NCBI RefSeq assembly: GCF_008639165.1 | Contig: NZ_CP029197.1 | Coordinates: forward strand, 5,708,001-5,772,000 | Direction: 5' to 3' | DNA length: 64,000 bases | Source of the DNA: Streptomyces venezuelae ATCC 10712 | Lineage (GTDB): Bacteria > Actinomycetota > Actinomycetes > Streptomycetales > Streptomycetaceae | Shown here: piece after piece, positions 35,822 to 43,719 of the stretch | Layout: each line of letters opens with the position of its first letter | Numbering within the stretch: the stretch's first letter is position 1 | Position numbers and translations under genes: made by a program | The notes under the pieces: generated by a model | What the model was told of the DNA's origin: nothing | Seen by the model: the letters and a program-made list of their open reading frames with translations, nothing else | The model's database searches: none

Positions 35822-37201
35822 CTAGAGCTTGGTCCAGGCCTCGGTGAGCACCGAGCGCAGGATGCCTTCGATCTCGTCGAAGGTGCCCTGGTCGGCGATC
35901 AGCGGCGGGGCCAGCTGGATGACCGGGTCGCCACGGTCGTCGGCGCGGCAGTACAGGCCGTTGTCGAAGAGCGCCTTGGAGAGGAAGCCGTAGAGCACGC
36001 GCTCGGTCTCCTCGTCCGTGAAGGACTCCTTGGTGACCTTGTCCTTGACGAGCTCGATGCCGTAGAAGAAGCCGTTGCCGCGGACGTCGCCGACGATCGG
36101 GAGGTCGTGCAGCTTCTTCAGGGTGTCGAAGAAGTTGCCCTCCTGGTCGAGGACGTGCTGGTTCAGGCCTTCCTTGTCGAAGATGTCGAGGTTGGCGAGG
36201 GCGACCGCCGACGACACCGGGTGGCCACCGAAGGTGTAGCCGTGCAAGAAGGTGTTGTCGCCCTTGTAGAAGGGCTCCGCGATGCGGTCGGAGACGATGC
36301 AGGCGCCGATCGGGGAGTAGCCCGAGGTCATGCCCTTGGCGCAGGTGATCATGTCCGGCACGTAGCCGAACTTGTCACAGGCGAACATCGTGCCGAGGCG
36401 GCCGAAGGCGCAGATCGTCTCGTCGGAGACGAGGAGCACGTCGTACTGGTCGCAGATCTCGCGGACCCGCTGGAAGTACCCGGGCGGCGGCGGGAAGCAG
36501 CCGCCGGCGTTCTGCACCGGCTCCAGGAAGACGGCCGCGACGGTCTCGGGGCCCTCGAAGAGGATCTGCTGCTCGATCTGGTCGGCGGCCCAGCGGCCGA
36601 AGGCCTCGGGGTCGTCGCCGTGGATCGGGGCGCGGTAGATGTTGGTGTTCGGCACCTTGTGCGCGCCGGGGACCAGCGGCTCGAAGGGGGCCTTGAGGGC
36701 CGGCAGACCGGTGATGGACAGGGCGCCCTGCGGGGTGCCGTGGTAGGCGACCGCACGCGAGATGACCTTGTACTTGGTGTGCTTGCCCTGCAGCTTGAAG
36801 TACTGCTTGGCGAGCTTCCAGGCGGTCTCGACGGCCTCGCCGCCACCGGTGGTGAAGAAGACCTTGTTGAGGTCGCCCGGCGCGTAGTCGGCGAGGCGCT
36901 CGGCGAGCTCGACGGCCTTGGGGTGGGCGTACGACCACACGGGGAAGAACGCGAGCTCCTGGGCCTGCTTGTACGCGACCTCGGCCAGTTCCTTGCGGCC
37001 GTGTCCGGCGTTGACCACGAAGAGACCCGCGAGACCGTCGAGGTAGCGCTTGCCCTTGTCGTCGAAGATGTAGGTGCCCTCACCACGCACGATGGTGGGT
37101 ACGGGCGAGTTCTCGTACGACGACATGCGCGTGAAGTGCATCCACAGGTGGTCGTACGCGGTCTTGGAGAGGTCCTGGGTCACGATTATCGAGTTCCCCA
37201 C
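35822..37201 (-). CDS. Class III aminotransferase, putrescine/diamine-pyruvate type
   Basis: 459 residues. PLP enzyme: FFTTGGGEAVETAWKLAKQY binds phosphate, VSDETICAFGRLG has the PLP-ring aspartate, and the Schiff-base lysine is Lys289 in TCAKGMTSGYSP. The sequence resembles SpuC-like enzymes that move the amino group of putrescine (or a related amine) to pyruvate, giving 4-aminobutyraldehyde. GTG at 37201 lies 16 bases inside the lrp gene; GTG 37183 is an alternative start. Read with lrp, and functionally matched to the divergent aldehyde dehydrogenase. Substrate is inferred from context. Confidence 0.88.
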   Translation of the reverse strand: MGNSIIVTQDLSKTAYDHLWMHFTRMSSYENSPVPTIVRGEGTYIFDDKGKRYLDGLAGLFVVNAGHGRKELAEVAYKQAQELAFFPVWSYAHPKAVELAERLADYAPGDLNKVFFTTGGGEAVETAWKLAKQYFKLQGKHTKYKVISRAVAYHGTPQGALSITGLPALKAPFEPLVPGAHKVPNTNIYRAPIHGDDPEAFGRWAADQIEQQILFEGPETVAAVFLEPVQNAGGCFPPPPGYFQRVREICDQYDVLLVSDETICAFGRLGTMFACDKFGYVPDMITCAKGMTSGYSPIGACIVSDRIAEPFYKGDNTFLHGYTFGGHPVSSAVALANLDIFDKEGLNQHVLDQEGNFFDTLKKLHDLPIVGDVRGNGFFYGIELVKDKVTKESFTDEETERVLYGFLSKALFDNGLYCRADDRGDPVIQLAPPLIADQGTFDEIEGILRSVLTEAWTKL

Positions 37202-37692
37202 ATGTAGGTCTGCTTCTTGAGCTTGAGGTAGACGAAGCTCTCGGTGGAGCGCACGCCGGGCAGTGTGCGGATGCGCTTGTTGATCACATCCAGCAGGTGG
37301 TCGTCGTCCTCGCAGACGATCTCCACCATCAGGTCGAACGAGCCCGCGGTCATCACCACGTACTCGCATTCGGCCATGGCCGTGAGTGCCTCCGCAACCG
37401 GATCCAGGTCACCCTCGACGTTGATGCCGACCATCGCCTGCCGTCGGAAACCCACGGTGAGCGGGTCGGTGACGGCGACGATCTGCATGACGCCCTGGTC
37501 GAGCAGCTTCTGGACGCGCTGCCGTACGGCGGCTTCGGAGAGGCCCACGGCCTTTCCGATCGCCGCGTAGGGGCGGCGACCGTCTTCCTGGAGCTGTTCG
37601 ATGATCGCCAGGGAGACGGCGTCGATCGTCGGGGACGAACCGGTTCCGGTTCTGGAGTCTGTGCTTCGACTGGCCACGACTTCACTGTGCAC
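37186..37692 (-). CDS. Lrp/AsnC family transcriptional regulator
   Basis: 168 residues. N-terminal helix-turn-helix DAVSLAIIEQLQEDGRRPYA then AIGKAVGLSEAAVRQRVQKL; C-terminal RAM effector domain with VMTAGSFDLMVEIVCEDDDH. Probably controls the aminotransferase it precedes and the divergent dehydrogenase; the 190-base gap between them contains GCAAC/GTTGC arms at 37709-37713 and 37732-37736. From memory the S. coelicolor ortholog has been linked to polyamine use (EpuRI); treat as recollection. Start GTG 37692; GTG 37677 (MASRSTDS) is an alternative. Confidence 0.9.
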   Translation of the reverse strand: MHSEVVASRSTDSRTGTGSSPTIDAVSLAIIEQLQEDGRRPYAAIGKAVGLSEAAVRQRVQKLLDQGVMQIVAVTDPLTVGFRRQAMVGINVEGDLDPVAEALTAMAECEYVVMTAGSFDLMVEIVCEDDDHLLDVINKRIRTLPGVRSTESFVYLKLKKQTYMWGTR

Positions 37693-37785
37693 CGAGATGG
37701 GCAGTCATGCAACCCCAGAGCGATGAAATTCGTTGCGGAAGGGTCTTCACGGCACCGAATCCGAAGTTGAGGGGGGTCGGGGCTG

Positions 37786-37813
37786 TTGAAAGCGTCAGTC
37801 GAGCGACTAGGCT
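37786..37813 (+). promoter_or_regulatory. Promoter for the first aldehyde dehydrogenase
   Basis: TTGAAA at 37786-37791 and TAGGCT at 37808-37813, 16 bases apart, match the vegetative pattern. The gene starts at 37883, so the leader is about 65 bases. Confidence 0.6.
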
Positions 37814-37882
37814 GAGGTGTCTCGCCCATCGGGACACCGCACAACGAAGTGCGCCGACAGAACGTGACAGGAGGGGTGGCAA

Positions 37883-39319
37883 GTGACCACCGAGCTGCGC
37901 CGGCTGCGTAACTACATCAACGGGGAGTTCCGCGACGCGGCCGACGGCCGCACCATCGAGGTGGTCAACCCGGCCACCGGCGAGGTGTACGCCACCTCCC
38001 CGCTCTCCGGGCAGGCCGACGTCGACGCCGCCATGGAGGCCGCCGCGGCCGCCTTCCCCGCCTGGCGTGACAGCACCCCCGCCGAGCGCCAGAAGGTACT
38101 CCTCAAGATCGCCGACGCCTTCGAGGAGCGCGCCGAGGACCTGATCGCCGCCGAGGTCGAGAACACCGGCAAGCCGGTCGCCCTCACCGCGAGCGAGGAG
38201 ATCCCGCCGATGGTGGACCAGATCCGCTTCTTCGCGGGTGCCGCCCGGATGCTCGAAGGCCGCTCGGCCGGCGAGTACATGGAGGGCATGACCTCGATCA
38301 TCCGCCGCGAGCCCGTGGGCGTCTGTGCCCAGGTCGCGCCGTGGAACTACCCGATGATGATGGCCGTGTGGAAGTTCGCCCCGGCCCTCGCCGCGGGCAA
38401 CACCGTCGTCCTCAAGCCCTCGGACACGACCCCCGCGTCGACCGTCCTGATGGCGGAGATCATCGGCCAGATCGTGCCCAAGGGCGTCTTCAACGTCGTC
38501 TGCGGCGACCGTGAGACGGGCAAGGCGATGGTCGAGCACCCGACCCCCGCCATGGCCTCCATCACCGGCTCCGTCCGCGCCGGCATGCAGGTCGCCGAGT
38601 CGGCGGCCAAGGACGTCAAGCGCGTCCACCTGGAGCTGGGCGGCAAGGCCCCCGTCGTGGTCTTCGAGGACACCGACATCGACAAGGCCGTCGAGGACAT
38701 CTCCGTCGCCGGCTTCTTCAACGCCGGCCAGGACTGCACCGCCGCCACCCGCGTCCTCGTGCACGAGTCCATCCACGACGAGTTCGTCGCGGCGCTCGCC
38801 AAGGCGGCCGCCGAGACCAAGACCGGCCAGCCGGACGACGAGGACGTGCTGTACGGCCCGCTCAACAACGCCAACCAGCTGAAGCAGGTCACCGGCTTCA
38901 TCGACCGCCTCCCGGCCCACGCCAAGGTCGAGGCCGGCGGCCACCGGGTCGGCGACAAGGGCTACTTCTACGCCCCGACCGTCGTCTCCGGCCTCAAGCA
39001 GGACGACGAGATCGTCCAGAACGAGGTCTTCGGCCCGGTCATCACCGTCCAGTCCTTCACGGACGAGGCGCAGGCCCTGGAGTTCGCGAACGGCGTCGAG
39101 TACGCCCTCGCCTCCTCCGTCTGGACCAAGGACCACCAGCGCGCGATGCGCATGTCCAAGTCCCTCGACTTCGGCTGTGTGTGGATCAACACCCACATCC
39201 CGCTGGTCGCCGAGATGCCCCACGGCGGCTTCAAGAAGTCCGGCTACGGCAAGGACCTCTCGGCCTACGGCTTCGAGGACTACACGCGCATCAAGCACGT
39301 GATGACCTCGCTGGGCTGA
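37883..39319 (+). CDS. Aminobutyraldehyde dehydrogenase (PuuC/PatD-like), first copy
   Basis: 478 residues of the NAD(P)-dependent aldehyde dehydrogenase family. QVAPWNYPMMMAVWKFAPAL is the cofactor region, Glu251 in LELGGKAP is the general base, and Cys285 in NAGQDCTAATR the nucleophile. The NAGQDC(T) form is typical of gamma-aminobutyraldehyde dehydrogenases. It likely oxidises aminobutyraldehyde, or its gamma-glutamyl form, to the acid. GTG at 37883 with AGGAGGGG at 37870-37877. Divergent from lrp-aminotransferase. A second copy is at 49101. Confidence 0.9.
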   Translation: MTTELRRLRNYINGEFRDAADGRTIEVVNPATGEVYATSPLSGQADVDAAMEAAAAAFPAWRDSTPAERQKVLLKIADAFEERAEDLIAAEVENTGKPVALTASEEIPPMVDQIRFFAGAARMLEGRSAGEYMEGMTSIIRREPVGVCAQVAPWNYPMMMAVWKFAPALAAGNTVVLKPSDTTPASTVLMAEIIGQIVPKGVFNVVCGDRETGKAMVEHPTPAMASITGSVRAGMQVAESAAKDVKRVHLELGGKAPVVVFEDTDIDKAVEDISVAGFFNAGQDCTAATRVLVHESIHDEFVAALAKAAAETKTGQPDDEDVLYGPLNNANQLKQVTGFIDRLPAHAKVEAGGHRVGDKGYFYAPTVVSGLKQDDEIVQNEVFGPVITVQSFTDEAQALEFANGVEYALASSVWTKDHQRAMRMSKSLDFGCVWINTHIPLVAEMPHGGFKKSGYGKDLSAYGFEDYTRIKHVMTSLG

Positions 39320-39337
39320 GCCCCCGCCGGCACCGAC

Positions 39338-39379
39338 CGCGGCCCCGACACCCTTGATCGACAGGGTGTCGGGGCCGCG
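39338..39379 (+). terminator. Terminator after the first aldehyde dehydrogenase
   Basis: CGCGGCCCCGACACCCT (39338-39354) and AGGGTGTCGGGGCCGCG (39363-39379) form a perfect 17-bp stem with loop TGATCGAC. Confidence 0.9.
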
Positions 39380-39403
39380 GCCCGTCGCTCGACGGACCGT
39401 CCA

Positions 39404-39433
39404 TTGCCGCGGGCGCGAGCGGGCCGCGATGCT
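39404..39433 (+). promoter_or_regulatory. Promoter for the orphan potD, probably leaderless
   Basis: TTGCCG at 39404-39409 and GATGCT at 39428-39433 are 18 bases apart. The GTG start codon is at 39440, about where transcription would begin. Confidence 0.5.
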
Positions 39434-39439
39434 GCACGG

Positions 39440-40630
39440 GTGAGAGCGACAGCCAGGAACACCATGTCCCGCAGGTCCCTGCTGCGCGGCTTCGGCGGCG
39501 CCGCCGCCGCGAGCCTGCTCGCCGCCGGGTGCGGGGTCCCCGCCGCCTACGTCGACGAGGGCGACCGTGCCGCCCGCGACCTCTCCGCGCGCGACCGGAC
39601 CCTCGACTTCGCCAACTGGCCGCTCTACATCGACACCGACGACGAGGACGCCAGGAAGCGCCCGACCCTCGACGCCTTCCGGAAGCGCACCGGGATCTCC
39701 GTCCGGTACACCGAGGAGATCAACGACAACGACGAGTTCTTCGGCAAGATCAGCCCGTCCCTGATGAACCACCAGGAGACCGGCCGCGACCTGATCGTCG
39801 TCAGCGACTGGATGGCCGCCCGCTTCGTCCGCCTCGGCTGGGCCCAGGAGATGAACCGCGCCACCCAGCCCAACGTCACCGAGCACCTCGACCCGCAGCT
39901 CCGCTCGCCCGCCTTCGACCGGGGCCGGCTGCACACCGTCCCCTGGCAGTCCGGGATCACCGGCATCGCGTACAACCGCCGGAAGCTCGGCCGCGAGATC
40001 CGCTCCACCAACGACCTGTGGGCCGACGACCTGCGCGGCAAGGTCACCCTGCTCTCCGGCCTCGACGAGTCCTTCGCGCTGCTCATGCTGGGCAGCGGCG
40101 TGGACGTCACCCGCTGGAAGGGCGACGACTTCCACGCCCTCTGCGAGAAGGTCGAGGGCCTCGTGAAGTCCCGGCACATCCGCCGCTTCACCGGCAACGA
40201 CTACATCAAGGACCTGTCGACCGGTGACGTCCTCGCCTGCCAGGCGTACTCCGGTGACGTCATCCAGCTCCAGGCCGACAACCCGGACATCGAGTTCGTC
40301 GTTCCCGAGGAGGGCGCCGAGCTCTGGGCCGAGTCCCTGCTGATCCCCAACCTCGCCCGGCACAAGACCAACGCCGAGAAGCTCGTGGACCACTACTACG
40401 AGCCCGAGGTCGCCGCCGAACTCGCCGCCTGGGTCAACTACGTCTGCCCGGTCCCCGCCGCGCAGAAGGTCCTCGCGGACTCCGGCGACGAGGAGCTCGT
40501 GGCACTCGCCGAGGACCCACTGATCTTCCCGGACACCGAGATGCGCGGCCGCCTCGCGATCGCCCGGGACATCACGGCCCAGGAGCGGCAGGAGTTCGCG
40601 AAGAGGTGGAACGCGATCGTGGGGCTGTGA
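39440..40630 (+). CDS. potD: Polyamine-binding lipoprotein PotD-like, orphan copy
   Basis: 396 residues. Twin-arginine lipoprotein signal: SRRSLLRGFGGAAAASLLAA then G-Cys31. The mature part opens DRTLDFANWPLYIDTDDEDA, followed by TGISVRYTEEINDNDEFFGK and LQADNPDIEFVVPEEG, the PotD/PotF fold that clamps spermidine or putrescine. No permease or ATPase follows, so it may deliver to the PotABC at 52-55 kb or act as a sensor. It is clearly paralogous to the PotD at 50664. GTG 39440 is chosen for the Tat signal and the promoter position; ATG 39464 would still keep the Tat motif. Confidence 0.88.
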   Translation: MRATARNTMSRRSLLRGFGGAAAASLLAAGCGVPAAYVDEGDRAARDLSARDRTLDFANWPLYIDTDDEDARKRPTLDAFRKRTGISVRYTEEINDNDEFFGKISPSLMNHQETGRDLIVVSDWMAARFVRLGWAQEMNRATQPNVTEHLDPQLRSPAFDRGRLHTVPWQSGITGIAYNRRKLGREIRSTNDLWADDLRGKVTLLSGLDESFALLMLGSGVDVTRWKGDDFHALCEKVEGLVKSRHIRRFTGNDYIKDLSTGDVLACQAYSGDVIQLQADNPDIEFVVPEEGAELWAESLLIPNLARHKTNAEKLVDHYYEPEVAAELAAWVNYVCPVPAAQKVLADSGDEELVALAEDPLIFPDTEMRGRLAIARDITAQERQEFAKRWNAIVGL

Positions 40631-40642
40631 GTTGAGCCGGAT

Positions 40643-41173
40643 GTGACCACATCCCCCTCGAACTTGCTTGCCACATACGGGCTGTTCCTCGCCTGGGCGG
40701 TCCACGACGCCGAGGAGCTGGCCCTCGGACCCCGCTGGCTGCGGGAGAACCTGCCGGTGCTGCGCGAGCGGTTCCCCGGTGTGCCGGAGGCGGTCTGGAA
40801 GGCCGCCGAGTCCGTCGACGAGCGTGAATTCGCCCTGGCCGTGGGGGTGATGGGTGCCGTCGTCGGCGCCGCCGCCGTGGCCGGGGCCCGTACCGGCGGC
40901 CGGTCCGCCTTCTACCAGGGGGCGTTGAACGGCTTCGGACTGCACGGCCTCGTCCACCTCGCGCAGGCCGCCGCCGTGCGCGGGGTGACACCCGGCTCCG
41001 TCACCTCGCCTCTCGTGGTCATCCCCTTCACCCTCTGGGCGCGCGGCCGGCTGCGCCGCGCGGGCGTGCTCCGTCCGACCGGACTCCGGGGCACGGTCGC
41101 CGGCCTGGGGGTTGCGGCGGCCGCCACCGTCGTCGCACACGCGGTGGCACGCCGACTGGCCCCCCGTTTCTGA
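40643..41173 (+). CDS. HXXEE-domain membrane protein
   Basis: 176 residues, 4-5 hydrophobic segments. The family-defining H-x-x-E-E is HDAEE at about 21-25 (LFLAWAVHDAEELALGPRW); later FGLHGLVHLAQ and SPLVVIPFTLWA are also characteristic. Function unknown. GTG start only 12 bases after potD, so it is probably on the potD transcript. Its stop overlaps a perfect palindrome. Confidence 0.82.
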   Translation: MTTSPSNLLATYGLFLAWAVHDAEELALGPRWLRENLPVLRERFPGVPEAVWKAAESVDEREFALAVGVMGAVVGAAAVAGARTGGRSAFYQGALNGFGLHGLVHLAQAAAVRGVTPGSVTSPLVVIPFTLWARGRLRRAGVLRPTGLRGTVAGLGVAAAATVVAHAVARRLAPRF

Positions 41174-41182
41174 ACGCGTTCA
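41171..41182. promoter_or_regulatory. 12-bp perfect palindrome, possible operator
   Basis: TGAACGCGTTCA begins on the stop codon of the HXXEE gene. TACGCT follows at 41192-41197 as a possible -10 for the next gene (ATG at 41204), so the palindrome sits where a repressor could act. This shape is common for TetR-type operators. Confidence 0.4.
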
Positions 41183-41203
41183 AGAGGGGCGTACGCTGCC
41201 CTC

Positions 41204-41737
41204 ATGAGCGACTCGAACGGGCCGAGAGCCCTTCTCACGCGCATCCGCGTCTGGCTGATCGTCTTCGTCGTCTGTCTGGTGCTGAGCGGGGTCACCGCCT
41301 TCCCGCTCGTCACCGAACTCCGGCTGCTGGACTCCTCGCTCGACGGGTGGGCGGCTCCGGTCGCCGACCTACTCCCCGGCCTCGCCGAGTGGATCGACCG
41401 GGTGCGGGGCGGAGTGGAGAACGCCGACGCGCAGGCCCCGTACCTGCTGTACGGCACCGACTGGCTGGCCTTCGCCCACCTCGTCATCGCCGTCGCCTTC
41501 CACGGCCCCTACCGCGACCCCGTCCGCAACATCTGGGTGATCGAGTTCGGCATGATCGCCTGCGCCGGCATCATCCCGCTCGCCCTGATCTGCGGGCCCG
41601 TCCGCGGCATCCCCTTCTGGTGGTCGGTCATCGACATGTCCTTCGGCGTCATCGGCGTCCTGCCGCTGCTCCACGTGCGCCGGCTGATCAAGCGGCTCGA
41701 AGCGGCCACGGCGCCGGAGCCCGTGCCGGCCGGCTAG
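41204..41737 (+). CDS. Conserved four-helix membrane protein of unknown function
   Basis: 177 residues. Four hydrophobic segments can be seen: VWLIVFVVCLVLSGVTAFPL, DWLAFAHLVIAVAFHG, VIEFGMIACAGIIPLALICG, and SVIDMSFGVIGVLPLL. Polar loop YRDPVRNIWVIEFG is distinctive, and the C-terminus RRLIKRLEAA is cytoplasmic-looking. No family recognised. A palindrome and a -10-like TACGCT lie just upstream. The stop overlaps that of the convergent serine hydrolase by 4 bases. Confidence 0.75.
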   Translation: MSDSNGPRALLTRIRVWLIVFVVCLVLSGVTAFPLVTELRLLDSSLDGWAAPVADLLPGLAEWIDRVRGGVENADAQAPYLLYGTDWLAFAHLVIAVAFHGPYRDPVRNIWVIEFGMIACAGIIPLALICGPVRGIPFWWSVIDMSFGVIGVLPLLHVRRLIKRLEAATAPEPVPAG

Positions 41738-42915
41738 GACGCGTCCGGCAGGCCGTACGCCGCCACCATGACGTTCAGGGCCGTCGGGTTCATGTCCTGG
41801 CCCTTCGCGTCTGTGGAGTTCACGCTGTAGACGAGGGTGCGGGCGCCGTCGCGGGTCGAGGCGATGGCCGCGTTGTAGCCCCAGCGGCCGCCCGTCTTGC
41901 CCCAGACCTCGCGGCCGCCGAGCTTCTTCATCGACAGACCGACGGAGTACGCGGCCGGGGCGCCGCTCTTGGAGTCGGGGACCTTCGGCAGCGTGAACAT
42001 CTCCTCCAGGAGCGGACCGCGCACCACCCCGCCCGCGAACAGCGCCCGGGTGAACCGCTCCAGGTCGGCCGTGGTCGAGACGAGGTCACCGGCGGCCCAG
42101 CCGTCGGTCGCCGCCCACACCGAGACGTCGCGCAGGCCGGTCGTCCCGTCGTCGAGCCGCATGGTCTGGTAGCCGTGGTTGTACGGGCCGCGGATCTCGG
42201 CGGCCCCGCCGGGGAGGTACGTGTCCCGCAGGCCGAGCGGGCGCAGGATCCGCCGCTCCACCTGGTGCTCGTACGAGTCCCCCGTCACCCGCTCCACGAT
42301 CAGACCGGCGACCGTGTAACCGATGTTGAGGTAGTGCTGCTTGGTGCCCGGCCGGAACTCGCGCGGCTTCGACGTCGCCGAGCGGACCATGGCCTCCGGG
42401 TCGTGCACGTCGAAGCGGTGCGCGTACCACTCCTCCACCGTCTCGCCGACGGCGAGATCGGGCGCGGGGATGCCGTGCGTGTGGTTCAGGAGCTGACGAA
42501 CCGTCACCGTGGCGTAGCGGCCGGGGATCAGCTCCGGCAGGTACGAGCGGGCCGTGCGGTCCAGATCGATCCGGCCCTCGGACGCCAGCTGGAGGACGGT
42601 CGCCGCCGTGAAGACCTTCGTCACCGAACCGGCCCGGAAGCGGGCCGCCGGGTCCGCGGGGGCCCCGGACTCCAGGTCATGGACGCCCGAACCGCCCTGC
42701 CAGGAGCCCTCGGTGCCACCGACCCGGACCAGGGCGGCCGTGGCGTCGGCGCGGGGGAGCCCGGCGATCGCCGCACTCAGATCAGGGGCCGTCGGCCGCG
42801 TGGCCGGTGCGGCCGCCGGGGGCGTCGCGAAGGCCGGGGTGAGCGCCGGGCCCGCCGCGACCCCCAGGACCAGGGCGGCGGCGAGCAGCGTGCGGGTGGC
42901 TTTCCTCATGGTCAA
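41734..42915 (-). CDS. Secreted serine hydrolase, class C beta-lactamase / D-Ala-D-Ala carboxypeptidase type
   Basis: 393 residues with a Sec signal (ATRTLLAAALVLGVAAGPAL, likely cut after AFA near 30). The active-site SxxK is SVTK with Ser97 and Lys100; the second motif is Y-L-N in HYLNIGYTVAG; the third is GKTG near the C-terminus. Such proteins act as D,D-carboxypeptidases, esterases or peptidases; whether it hydrolyses beta-lactams cannot be told. ATG at 42915 with a second in-frame ATG two codons later. Single gene, convergent with 41204-41737. Confidence 0.9.
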   Translation of the reverse strand: MTMRKATRTLLAAALVLGVAAGPALTPAFATPPAAAPATRPTAPDLSAAIAGLPRADATAALVRVGGTEGSWQGGSGVHDLESGAPADPAARFRAGSVTKVFTAATVLQLASEGRIDLDRTARSYLPELIPGRYATVTVRQLLNHTHGIPAPDLAVGETVEEWYAHRFDVHDPEAMVRSATSKPREFRPGTKQHYLNIGYTVAGLIVERVTGDSYEHQVERRILRPLGLRDTYLPGGAAEIRGPYNHGYQTMRLDDGTTGLRDVSVWAATDGWAAGDLVSTTADLERFTRALFAGGVVRGPLLEEMFTLPKVPDSKSGAPAAYSVGLSMKKLGGREVWGKTGGRWGYNAAIASTRDGARTLVYSVNSTDAKGQDMNPTALNVMVAAYGLPDAS

Positions 42916-43005
42916 CTCCGGTGGTGTGAGCCGTTGTTCTCGCTGGCTCCATCCTGCTGACCCGCGGCGATCGCCGGATCGCCCGCACCGGCGGTCTTCC
43001 GGAGG

Positions 43006-43719
43006 TCAGTTCCTCACCGGCGCGGGGGAGGGGCCGCGCCCCGTGCCTCCCCCGGGCGGGGGAGAGCCCGCCGCGACGAGACCCGTCTCGTACGCGCAGA
43101 TCACCGCCTGGATCCGGTCCCGCAGGCCCAGTTTGGCGAGCACGTTCCCCACGTGGGTCTTCACCGTGTGGTCGCTGACGACCAGCTCCGCCGCGATCTC
43201 CGCGTTGGACAGACCGCGCGCGAGCAGCAGCAGCGTCTCCCGCTCGCGGCCCGTCAGCACGTCGAGCCGGGGGTCGGGGGCGGTCCTGCGCGGTCCGCCC
43301 GCCGTGTACTGCTCCACCAGCCGCCGGGCCACCGACGGCGCCAGCAGCGAGTCGCCCGCCGCCACCACCCGTACCGCGTGCACCAGATCGTCCCGCCGCA
43401 CGTCCTTGAGGAGGAAGCCGCTCGCGCCCGCGTGCAGCGCCTCGTACACGTACGCGTCGGTGTCGAAGGTCGTCAGGATCACGGTGCGGCAGCCGGACTC
43501 CGCCCCGATCGTCCGGCAGGCCTCGATGCCGTCCGTCCCGGGCATCCGGATGTCGAGCAGGGCCACGTCCGGCGCGTGCCGGCGCACCGCCTCCACCGCC
43601 GCCGCCCCGTCCCCGGCCTCCGCGACCACCTCGATGTCCGGCTGCGCGTCCAGGATCATCGCGAAGCCGCTCCGGACCAGTTCCTGGTCGTCCGCGACCA
43701 CCACCCGGATCGTCGTCAT
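43006..43719 (-). CDS. Two-component response regulator, NarL/LuxR type
   Basis: 237 residues. Receiver domain with acidic pair D10/D11 and phospho-acceptor Asp56 in VALLDIRMPGTDG; the Lys of the switch is in GFLLKDVRRDDL. C-terminal LuxR helix-turn-helix LTGRERETLLLLARGLSNAE then IAAELVVSDHTVKTHVGNVL. The ATG at 43719 overlaps the stop of the histidine kinase (4 bases), so the pair is co-translated. Target genes unknown; no obvious partner transporter adjoins it. Confidence 0.94.
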   Translation of the reverse strand: MTTIRVVVADDQELVRSGFAMILDAQPDIEVVAEAGDGAAAVEAVRRHAPDVALLDIRMPGTDGIEACRTIGAESGCRTVILTTFDTDAYVYEALHAGASGFLLKDVRRDDLVHAVRVVAAGDSLLAPSVARRLVEQYTAGGPRRTAPDPRLDVLTGRERETLLLLARGLSNAEIAAELVVSDHTVKTHVGNVLAKLGLRDRIQAVICAYETGLVAAGSPPPGGGTGRGPSPAPVRN

